Part shown: in pieces, positions 57,560 through 64,000 of the stretch | Layout: every line of letters begins with the position of its first letter | Position numbering within the stretch: the stretch's first letter is position 1 | From: Spyradenecus sp045634445 | GTDB lineage: Bacteria > Verrucomicrobiota > Kiritimatiellia > RFP12 > DVOR01 | Length of the DNA stretch: 64,000 nt | Direction: 5' to 3' | Assembly: GCA_045634445.1 (NCBI GenBank) | Contig: JAZRAG010000014.1 | Span: forward strand, 23,051 to 87,050 | The notes under the pieces: model-generated | Databases searched by the model: none | What the model saw: the letters and a program-made list of their open reading frames with translations, nothing else | Told to the model about the DNA's origin: nothing | Position numbers and translations under genes: made by a program

Positions 57560-58681
57560 TTAGACTTTCTCAAAAAAAGTGTCAGGGTCTTCGGGGTTGT
57601 AAAATTCGTTAATCCAGAAGAGGGTGTAAAGGTCCTCTTCGCCCACATTGGTGATGTTGTGGGTGGCCCAAACAGGCATATCGACGAAGGCGGGTTGCGA
57701 ACCATCCAATTCAAAGGTAATCACCTCATCGGTGCCAACGCGACGAATCTGAATCTGCGCCTTCCCCTTAATCACAGCAAAACGTTCAATTTTGCGCGTG
57801 TGATAGTGGTTGCCACGCGTAACGCCTGGCTTGGTGGTTGAGAAGGAGACTTGCCCACCAAGTCCTTCTAAGCGTAGGGTTTCCACAAAACTTCCACGTT
57901 CGTCGGTATTCGCCTTGAGGGCGAAGGGGAAGAAGGTCTTGTGGTCGATGTACCCGCAGAAGGTGTTGAAGAGCTGAATATCAAAGCGATCAACCAAGTT
58001 GGGGATCACGCCCTTGGCGAAGTAGGTGTCGCGGAAGGTGGTGAAGCGCTGGAGGAGTTCGGAGACGGTGCAGGCCTTCCCATAGGGAATCGGACGTTCA
58101 TCTGCCGCTTCTCCCGTCGTAATAATGCGCAACATCTCTTCGCAGAGGTCGCCCACATAGACCAAATTGATGGTGCCATCAACCTGAATCTGCGGCATTT
58201 CGCCATGGGTTAATTGATGGCAGAAGGTTGCCACCACGGAGTTGTAAAAGGGTTTGCCATAGGGGCCAAAGACATTGGGGATCACGCATCCCGTGAACTT
58301 CGCACCTGTGCGTTTCGCCCAATCTGCCAAGAGGGCGCGCCCTTCGCGCTTGGAGGCGCCATAAAGATTATCGCGTTCTTCTTGGGTGGAGCTTGAGAAG
58401 AGCACGTGAGGGGCAACCCCTTCGGCTTCCATCGCCGCAATGAGTTGTTGCACGAGTTGGAGATTGGTCTTGTAAATCACCTCGGGATCGGGATGACGAT
58501 TCATTGCGGCCAAGTGCACAATGGCATCGCACTCACGCACAAAGGCGCGTAATGCCGCTTCGTCTTGGAAGTAGGCATCTTCAAATGGGATGCACGTAAA
58601 GGCGTCGGGGCGCGTTTTGGCAAGGTTGAAGAGGTGCGTGCCGACGAAGCCTGCTTGCCCTGTAATGCCAATGCGAATCAT
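57560..58681 (-). CDS. Bifunctional sugar reductase/cupin, CapF/FnlB
   Basis: A 373-residue protein: an N-terminal Rossmann SDR (IRIGITGQAGFVGTHLFNLA; DAIVHLAAMNRHPDPEVIYKTN split here as DAIVHLAAMN and DPEVIYKTN; catalytic Tyr in NLYGASKREGR) and a C-terminal cupin (about 255-370) with RGNHYHTRKIERFAVIKG metal ligands and a closing TLFWINEFYNPEDPDTFFEKV-like end. This two-domain layout is diagnostic for CapF, which epimerises at C3 and reduces the 4-keto group to UDP-N-acetyl-L-talosamine-type intermediates. ATG 58681 overlaps the cupin gene stop as ATGA. Confidence 0.93.
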   Translation of the reverse strand: MIRIGITGQAGFVGTHLFNLAKTRPDAFTCIPFEDAYFQDEAALRAFVRECDAIVHLAAMNRHPDPEVIYKTNLQLVQQLIAAMEAEGVAPHVLFSSSTQEERDNLYGASKREGRALLADWAKRTGAKFTGCVIPNVFGPYGKPFYNSVVATFCHQLTHGEMPQIQVDGTINLVYVGDLCEEMLRIITTGEAADERPIPYGKACTVSELLQRFTTFRDTYFAKGVIPNLVDRFDIQLFNTFCGYIDHKTFFPFALKANTDERGSFVETLRLEGLGGQVSFSTTKPGVTRGNHYHTRKIERFAVIKGKAQIQIRRVGTDEVITFELDGSQPAFVDMPVWATHNITNVGEEDLYTLFWINEFYNPEDPDTFFEKV

Positions 58682-59115
58682 GGGGTTTCCTCCGAAAGCG
58701 TCCAAAGGGTTGGGTCAAATTTATAACTATCTGCTGCCGATGCTTCAAGCGTCTTGTCGGAGAGCACCATCAGAATGGAGTCGGGTTGCGTAGCCTGAAT
58801 CAAACTCGCGCGACCGGCTGGCACACAGAGGAGGGCGCTTTGGTCGCTGGTGAGATGATGGAGCTCAGGGATTAAATCTGCAGAGGGGCTTTCCCAATTG
58901 TCAATCTCCACCACGGAGAGTTGGAAGGCGCCTTTAACGCAGTAAAACCACTTCCGCTCAAATTGGTGTCCATTCCATCCGCGACGCGTAACCGTGTCGG
59001 GATGATGGAGGATATACATCCGCTTCACCCCCTCAAAGTGGAAGTTGTTTAAACTCGAAATCTGCCCGCGCGCGTCTTTAAAGACTTCGCCGAGGAGCCA
59101 CTCAGTGTTTGCCAT
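58678..59115 (-). CDS. Small cupin, WxcM/QdtA-like sugar epimerase or isomerase
   Basis: A 145-residue single cupin domain. LGEVFKDARGQISSLNNF is the start typical of WxcM-like and dTDP-4-dehydrorhamnose 3,5-epimerase-like proteins. YILHHPDTVTRRGWNGHQFERKWFYCVKG (in part GWNGHQFERKWFYCVKG) carries the core His residues, followed by LLCVPAGRASLIQA. It lies between capE and capF, where the standard UDP-L-FucNAc pathway needs no extra enzyme. ATG 59115 overlaps capE by 14 bp. Confidence 0.75.
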   Translation of the reverse strand: MANTEWLLGEVFKDARGQISSLNNFHFEGVKRMYILHHPDTVTRRGWNGHQFERKWFYCVKGAFQLSVVEIDNWESPSADLIPELHHLTSDQSALLCVPAGRASLIQATQPDSILMVLSDKTLEASAADSYKFDPTLWTLSEETP

Positions 59116-60142
59116 GAAGCGCCTCAAGGTCATTACGAATGAATTCCAACTTCATCAAGAGGGCCTTCATGCCTTCGACGTCAAGTTGGTCCGTGTTGTG
59201 CGAATGATAGTCTTCCGATTCTGCAATCTTAGAGGAGCCATCGGTGAAGTACTTGTCGTAATTCAAACCACGCGTATCGCAAGGAATGCGGTAGTATTCG
59301 CCCATATCTTCAGCGCGCGACATCTCTTCGCGTGTAACGAGGGTTTCGTAAAGTTTTTCACCATGGCGCGTACCAATCACCTTCACTTCGGTGTCAATTT
59401 GGTAGAGTGCCTTGAGGGCATCTGCGAGCGTCACGAGCGTGGCGGCGGGCGCTTTCTGCACGAAGAGGTCGCCATTCTTGCCGTGTTCCCAAGCATAAAT
59501 CACCAAATCAACAGCGTCATCTAAGGTCATCATGAAACGCGTCATTTCGGGGTCGGTCACCGTAATGGGGGCGCCGCTCTTAATCTGGTTGACCCACAAC
59601 GGAATCACCGATCCGCGCGACGCCATCACATTGCCATAGCGGGTGCAACAAATCACCGTCTTGGCGTCTTCACCCAAACTACGACCACGTGCGATGGCCA
59701 CCTTTTCCATCATGGCCTTTGAGATGCCCATTGCGTTAATCGGGTAGGCGGCCTTGTCGGTGGAGAGCACCACGACGCGTTGAACGCCATGCGCAATCGC
59801 CGACTCAATCACATTGTTCGTGCCAATCACATTGGTCTGCACCGCCTGCATCGGGAAGAATTCGCAACTCGGCACCTGCTTCAATGCTGCAGCCGAAAAG
59901 ACGTAGTCCACGCCTTCCATGGCTAAGTCCACGCTTTGACGGTCACGAATATCACCGATGTAATACTTTACTTTGTTGCTCTGAAGCGCATGACGCATAT
60001 CGTCTTGCTTCTTTTCATCGCGTGAGAAAACGCGGATTTCCTTCACATTGGAATTCAAAAAGCGCTTCAAAACTGCATTACCGAAGCTACCGGTGCCACC
60101 TGTAATGAGGAGGGTCTTGCTGTCAAAGATATCAGTTTTCAT
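59102..60142 (-). CDS. UDP-GlcNAc 4,6-dehydratase/5-epimerase, CapE/FnlA
   Basis: A 346-residue SDR acting on UDP-GlcNAc as the first step to UDP-N-acetyl-L-fucosamine. NAD site LLITGGTGSFGNAVLKRFL at residues 11-29. The CapE-type active site is VVVLSTDKAAYPINAMGISK (STDKA...PINAMG with Met in place of the usual Tyr, then SK). EMTRFMMTLDDAVDLV and TRHGEKLYETLVTREEM are also typical of CapE. It leads the capE-cupin-capF-capG-wbuB series. It has a poor ribosome-binding site and lies 44 bp downstream of the binding-protein gene. Confidence 0.94.
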   Translation of the reverse strand: MKTDIFDSKTLLITGGTGSFGNAVLKRFLNSNVKEIRVFSRDEKKQDDMRHALQSNKVKYYIGDIRDRQSVDLAMEGVDYVFSAAALKQVPSCEFFPMQAVQTNVIGTNNVIESAIAHGVQRVVVLSTDKAAYPINAMGISKAMMEKVAIARGRSLGEDAKTVICCTRYGNVMASRGSVIPLWVNQIKSGAPITVTDPEMTRFMMTLDDAVDLVIYAWEHGKNGDLFVQKAPAATLVTLADALKALYQIDTEVKVIGTRHGEKLYETLVTREEMSRAEDMGEYYRIPCDTRGLNYDKYFTDGSSKIAESEDYHSHNTDQLDVEGMKALLMKLEFIRNDLEALHGKH

Positions 60143-60186
60143 AGTTGTTTTCTTTACGTTAGGACTTTAAAAGTGAGCGAAAAGGG

Positions 60187-61872
60187 TTACTGCGTAACGC
60201 GTACGCGATAGTGTTTCTCCATGCCGTAGGGGAAGTTGTGCGGATGGTAATTGAGCACGCGCTCATTGACCAGTGAGAAGTCAAGGGCATAGTGTAAGAG
60301 TACCCATGGGCAATCTTCCAACACCATTTCTTGAACTGCTTTCCAACACTTTGAAATTTCTGCTGCATCCTGCGAGGCCACCGCGATGTCGTAACAACGG
60401 TCCACCTCGGGATTCACATAATTCGAACGATTCGGCCCCGGGCTTTGGTTGCGCGAGAGGAAGAGTTGCATAAAGGTTTCAATGTCAGGATAGTCGCCCA
60501 CCCATCCCATGAGGAAGAGCTGCGCCTGACGCAAACGCACCTTTTCAAGCATCGCTTGCCACGTGTTCACGGAAATCTCAAGCTTAATACCAATCGCACT
60601 CAAGAAGGAGGCGACGAGTTCCATCGATTCTGTTGTATCTTGCGTGGCATTGCCCACTTCCACGGTGAGCACGAGGGGCTTGCCAGTCTGGGGGGCAATG
60701 CCGCCTGGATAGCCCGCTTCCACCATCAACTGTCGCGCCTTTTCCACATTGAAACGATAGGGGAAGGGCGTCTGCGCGGCATCTTGCAAGTGGGGTGGTG
60801 CCACGGTATTGAGCGCACGCACGCGACCACGGTAGTAGGTTTCCCAACGTGCCGTATCAAAGGCCGCATTCACTGCTTGGCGCAGAGGCTTGTTCTTCCC
60901 AAGCACGGGGTCATCCATGTTGATGCCTAAGTAGTAAAGCTTAAGCGTGGGTGAAGTGAAGAGTTGGATGCCGCGTGCCTTTAATTCGGGAGAAAGCCCC
61001 ATATCTGGGTCAATCGCGATATCCATGTTGTTGCGGTCAATTTGTTCCAAAAAGTCCAATTGTCCCGTCAGGAGCATCAACCACTGTGTTGAGGCATCCT
61101 TCACGATGGGATAACGAATCACTTCGAAGGGTTGCTCTGCCGCCTTGGGGTCTAATCCAGCCCATCCATGCCATTCGGGATTGCGATCAAAGACCATCTC
61201 GTATCCGCGCCACCATGAACGCAGTTTGTAGGGGCCCGCCCCCACAGGGTGTTCCGCAAGTCCGCGCTGACCATAGTATGCCACCGCTTCTTCAGGGACG
61301 GGTGCCATATAGCACATCGTGAGGAAGTAGAGGAATTGATTGCTGGGACGTTCCAATTCCACGCGGAGCGTGAGATCATCCACTGCGCGCACACCTGCCA
61401 CTTCACGGGTGTAGTCGGTAGGCGCTTCACCAGAGGAGGCCTCTGCAAAGGCGGTCATCCCCTTGATGTTGCCAATCAACCACTCACCAGAACCACCGAC
61501 TTGTCGGTCGGCTAGACGCTTCCACGCATAGACAAAGTCCTGCGCCTTAACCTGACGACGCTTTCCGCCGAAACAGGGGTCATCGCAGTAATAGGCTTCG
61601 CGCAATTTGAAGATGTAGGTCTTGCCATCTGCTTCAGGCGCAGGCACAGCGACCGCTGCACCTGGGATTAAACGATACGGACGCGCTGTGTAGTCATATT
61701 CCAAAAGCGGTTGGAAGAGGAGTGACATGGCGCTATTCACGCTCGTGTCTGAACCATGCGCTGGGTCAAGCGTGTTAATCGAGGGTTGCGCACGACGGAA
61801 GGTCGGCCCTTCGGCCATCGCAAACGCCAAAGTACACAGGATGCTTAAACAACAAATCAAACGCTTCATCAT
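60187..61872 (-). CDS. Extracellular solute-binding protein family 5 (peptide/OppA-like)
   Basis: A 561-residue exported protein (signal ICCLSILCTLAFAMA, cleavage before EGPTF). Family 5 blocks are FRRAQPSINTLDPAHGSD near the mature N-terminus, FKLREAYYCDDPCFGG, VKAQDFVYAWKRLAD and LAEHPVGAGPYKLRSWWRG, then NYVNPEVDRCYDIA. These bind oligopeptides, nickel or other solutes for ABC import. No permease or ATPase gene is adjacent, so it either uses a transporter encoded elsewhere or is an orphan. It lies 6 bp after queC. The start may be either of two adjacent ATG codons. Confidence 0.9.
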   Translation of the reverse strand: MMKRLICCLSILCTLAFAMAEGPTFRRAQPSINTLDPAHGSDTSVNSAMSLLFQPLLEYDYTARPYRLIPGAAVAVPAPEADGKTYIFKLREAYYCDDPCFGGKRRQVKAQDFVYAWKRLADRQVGGSGEWLIGNIKGMTAFAEASSGEAPTDYTREVAGVRAVDDLTLRVELERPSNQFLYFLTMCYMAPVPEEAVAYYGQRGLAEHPVGAGPYKLRSWWRGYEMVFDRNPEWHGWAGLDPKAAEQPFEVIRYPIVKDASTQWLMLLTGQLDFLEQIDRNNMDIAIDPDMGLSPELKARGIQLFTSPTLKLYYLGINMDDPVLGKNKPLRQAVNAAFDTARWETYYRGRVRALNTVAPPHLQDAAQTPFPYRFNVEKARQLMVEAGYPGGIAPQTGKPLVLTVEVGNATQDTTESMELVASFLSAIGIKLEISVNTWQAMLEKVRLRQAQLFLMGWVGDYPDIETFMQLFLSRNQSPGPNRSNYVNPEVDRCYDIAVASQDAAEISKCWKAVQEMVLEDCPWVLLHYALDFSLVNERVLNYHPHNFPYGMEKHYRVRVTQ

Positions 61873-61878
61873 TGTGCT

Positions 61879-62547
61879 TTAATTTTCTGTAGGGGCTTTA
61901 CTTGCCAAATAGGCGCGCAATCCCGCAGCGCGGAGTTGGCAGGCTGGACACTTACCACACCCATCTCCCGGAATGCCTTCATAACACGTCAAGGTGCGCG
62001 TGCGGATGAAGTCTAAACACCCCAACTGGTCAGCGAGCGCCCACTCTTCTGCCTTCGTCAGATGTTGAAGCGGGGCGTGAATTGTGAAGGAGCAGTCCAT
62101 CGCGAGGTTGATCGTTTCATTCATCGAACGCACAAAGACTTCGCGACAGTCTGGATAACCGCTAAAATCTGCCTCACTTACGCCAATGACCAAATCCAAA
62201 ATGCCCTTGCTCTTGGCATAAATGGCGGCGGTCAACAAAAAGAGCGCATTACGACCTTCCACAAAGGTGTTGGGCGTCGTGGCTCCTGCTTCCTTGGTAA
62301 TCGGCGTCGTGGTGTCCATCAAGGCATTGGAGGTGATGTCGCGATACCAATCCACTGCCAATGTCTTATGGGAAGCAACGCCAAGTTCCTTCGCCATCGC
62401 TTCGGCTAATTCAACCTCCAATGCATGGCGTTGACCATAAGCGAAGGTCAGCGTATGTACATTCTCAATACCGCGTTCAGCAATCGCTTGCATCAAACAC
62501 GTGGTGCTATCTTGGCCACCCGAAAAAACGACAAGTACAGGCTTCAT
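61879..62547 (-). CDS. queC: 7-cyano-7-deazaguanine synthase
   Basis: Converts carboxydeazaguanine to preQ0 with ATP and ammonia in queuosine synthesis. The protein is 222 residues. PP-loop VVFSGGQDSTTCLMQA at residues 6-21, FAYGQRHALEVELA, NTFVEGRNALFLLTAA and IGVSEADFSGYPDCR are typical. The C-terminal zinc site is GDGCGKCPACQLRAAG. It follows queF by 24 bp; queD and queE are not in the window. Confidence 0.97.
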   Translation of the reverse strand: MKPVLVVFSGGQDSTTCLMQAIAERGIENVHTLTFAYGQRHALEVELAEAMAKELGVASHKTLAVDWYRDITSNALMDTTTPITKEAGATTPNTFVEGRNALFLLTAAIYAKSKGILDLVIGVSEADFSGYPDCREVFVRSMNETINLAMDCSFTIHAPLQHLTKAEEWALADQLGCLDFIRTRTLTCYEGIPGDGCGKCPACQLRAAGLRAYLASKAPTEN

Positions 62548-62571
62548 GGTGTCATTCGCTTCAAATCGCCC

Positions 62572-63360
62572 TTAGCGATTGTTAATGGTTTCAGGCGACA
62601 AATCGTGCATCAACAAACGCTGACGTGCGAATTCTTCCCACTTGGTGGTGGGGCGACCATAGTTCACATACGGGTCAATCGAGAGGCCGCCGCGCGGTAA
62701 GAACTTACCCCACACTTCAATGTAGCGGGGGCTCATCAACTTAATCAAATCCTTCATGATGATGTTTACGCAGTCTTCATGGAAAGCCCCATGATTGCGG
62801 AAACCGAAGAGGTAAAGCTTCAAGCTCTTGCTCTCCACCATCTTGCGATCAGGAATGTAACTGATGTAAATCGTAGCAAAGTCTGGCTGACCCGTGATGG
62901 GGCAGAGCGAGGTGAATTCAGGGCAATTAAACTTCACAAAGTAGTCATTTTCGGGATGACGATTGTCAAATGCCTCAAGAATTGCCGGCGTGTAACGATC
63001 GCTATAGACCGTCTTATTGCCCAAAAGCGTCAAATGGCGTGTCTGCGGTCCCATTTCATCTTCTTGAGAGGCGGGCGTTGCTTCAGGGGCGGCAGCCTCT
63101 TGTTGTGGGGCTTTGTTGCGCCACTTGTTGTTGCGACGCTTTTTCTGATGACGATGTTCGTGAGCAGGTGCATCGCCCTCAATAAACGCGGGGGCGTCAT
63201 GCTTTGGCGCTTCGGGCTTAACAGTATCAACGGCTGCAACAGGTTCTGCAGAAGCGGGTGCTGCACCTGCAGACTTTTCTGCGGACGGCGTAGCGGAAGT
63301 CGAACGACGCGTTTTGGGTTTAGCGACCTTACGGCTCGGAGGAGTAGGGGTATTCATCAT
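62572..63360 (-). CDS. queF: preQ0 reductase QueF (unimodular) with a long disordered N-terminal extension
   Basis: NADPH-dependent nitrile reductase giving preQ1. Residues ~115-262 are a complete small-type QueF: NCPEFTSLCPITGQPDFATI carries the catalytic Cys and Asp (SLCPITGQPD), MVESKSLKLYLFGFRNHGAFHEDC holds the substrate Glu and the family FRN(H) block. The first ~110 residues are low-complexity (Ala, Pro, Ser, Lys, Arg; patches such as HRHQKKRRNNKWRNK) and look unstructured and basic. I start at ATG 63360 because AAAGGA lies seven bases upstream; an earlier ATG at 63402 would precede the likely transcript start. Confidence 0.93.
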   Translation of the reverse strand: MMNTPTPPSRKVAKPKTRRSTSATPSAEKSAGAAPASAEPVAAVDTVKPEAPKHDAPAFIEGDAPAHEHRHQKKRRNNKWRNKAPQQEAAAPEATPASQEDEMGPQTRHLTLLGNKTVYSDRYTPAILEAFDNRHPENDYFVKFNCPEFTSLCPITGQPDFATIYISYIPDRKMVESKSLKLYLFGFRNHGAFHEDCVNIIMKDLIKLMSPRYIEVWGKFLPRGGLSIDPYVNYGRPTTKWEEFARQRLLMHDLSPETINNR

Positions 63361-63382
63361 CTCAAAATCCTTTGTTCCCAAC

Positions 63383-63391
63383 ATTATATCA
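63383..63391 (-). promoter_or_regulatory. Extended -10 promoter of queF
   Basis: Reverse-strand TGATATAAT 22 bp before the start codon. Because gaps are 6-44 bp from here to 55212, this could be the promoter of an eight-gene transcript. Confidence 0.7.
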
Positions 63392-63429
63392 TAAAAACGC
63401 AACGCGTACGCGTGCGTTTACCGGTTTGA

Positions 63430-64000
63430 CATAAGCACCACACCTGACACTTTTTACTTCGCATCCCACACCGTCCTGCCGCGCAGTCTTCCTCCCAAGG
63501 AGGCTACGCGGAGCGCTAAAGCCTTCGCTGGTTTTCCACGAGTCGCACAGGTCTTACCCGCTGCGTCGCACGGGCACGTTTCCGTGCTCCGACAGCGGGC
63601 GCTTGCGCCAGTTAGGGATGCGGGGAGCGCAGCGTCCGTTCTAAAGGCCGTCAGGCCGTCCTGCGACGCAGTCGCTGTGTCAGTAGACCGCTCCGCGGTC
63701 GCCCGTTCATCGGACGCTCTGCGTCCGTGGCGGTGTCTCACCGTCCCTTTGTCCCTAGTGTCCTTAGTGTTAAAAACACTCGCCACGAGTCGCACAGGTC
63801 TTACTATAGTAAAAAGCGAAGCGGAGATTTGTCATCCTCGGGAAGCGGATGCGAAGCACACGCTTCTTGCGCCGAGGTGGCAAATCTCCAAGAGATAGCG
63901 TTCTTGCGGAAAATTCGTCGTGCTTTTCGCTGTCCTGCGCTCGCAGAGCGCCCTGCGGAGCACCTTTTTGTGTATTTTGTGTGTTTTAGCCGTGGAAGGT
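63430..64000. repeat. Dispersed repeat region at the right edge
   Basis: No gene seen. 63484-63556 is nearly identical to 2978-3053; a partial second copy (CACGAGTCGCACAGGTCTTAC) is at 63784-63804. 63835-63876 and 63898-63940 match 3189-3235 and 3255-3293. 63960-64000 is an inverted copy of the segment at 2774-2815. Between them are GC-rich, inverted-repeat-rich sequences without open coding patterns. Confidence 0.75.

Noticed and set aside
1..64000. tRNA, rRNA, insertion sequences, prophage genes
   Set aside because: I looked through the intergenic regions and found no cloverleaf, rRNA segment, transposase or phage structural gene that I could support.

Overview
The window reads as chromosomal DNA of a Gram-negative bacterium. 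It carries an Mla-type lipid transport operon with an MCE protein, an outer-polysaccharide cluster for UDP-N-acetyl-L-fucosamine, a zinc importer, and diaminopimelate-type peptidoglycan genes (dapF, mraZ-rsmH-ftsL-ftsI, murC-murB). A single-chain MurC-MurB fusion, PEGA and FHA proteins, a GH110-like secreted galactosidase and a large type II-C Cas9 together suggest a host-associated (gut-type) member of the Verrucomicrobiota/Lentisphaerota/Kiritimatiellota group. That placement is inference; there is no rRNA gene here.

Layout. 1-2470 (minus): start of the division and cell wall cluster, mraZ-rsmH-ftsL-ftsI (ftsI cut by the window edge), behind a four-box MraZ operator. 2680-3440: gene-free mosaic repeats. 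3492-5255 (minus): SulP anion transporter. 5586-12557: a complete type II-C CRISPR-Cas locus, with a tracrRNA divergent from cas9-cas1-cas2 and a 28-repeat array whose repeats carry their own promoter, fire back toward the cas genes and end at a strong terminator next to cas2. 12558-12790: dispersed repeat abutting the array. 12908-22558 (plus): purA-uppS, an M42 peptidase, nadC-coaX-yggT-yggU, a PP-loop ATPase, a GH110-like protein and coaB. 22643 (minus): Dabb protein. 23182-30637 (plus): a seven-gene run (kinase-like protein, CorA, DUF2851, FHA, PEGA, TatD, RmlD-like). 30763: NYN nuclease with two zinc ribbons. 31853-38402 (plus): dapF-rsmE-zupT, then an aromatic-rich repeat protein with mlaE-mlaF-mlaD. 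38639-44267 (minus): yicC, a half-TPP-domain protein, murC-murB, pdxA, a membrane protein, rsmD. 44426-50970 (minus): alcohol dehydrogenase, uvrA, epmA, gdhA. 51216-54940 (minus): a probable sugar operon (cupin lipoprotein, VOC protein, DhaK, DhaL, LsrF-like aldolase). 55212-63360 (minus): queF-queC, a peptide-binding protein and the UDP-L-FucNAc genes. 63403-64000: dispersed repeats again.

The most interesting parts are: (1) the CRISPR locus, with promoter-bearing repeats, a very short tracrRNA antirepeat, a second antirepeat-like sequence at the cas2 end of the array that is complementary to the other part of the repeat, and two pairs of related spacers; (2) the 51-55 kb operon, which looks like an undescribed ketose catabolic route with an exported isomerase-like cupin; (3) the aromatic-rich repeat protein leading the Mla operon; (4) the half-TPP-domain protein overlapping murC-murB; and (5) dispersed repeats shared by the long intergenic regions.

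Many upstream regions share an extended -10 element (TGnTATAAT-like), and the CRISPR repeat ends in the same kind of element. All identifications come from reading translated sequence and remembered family motifs; no database search was run.
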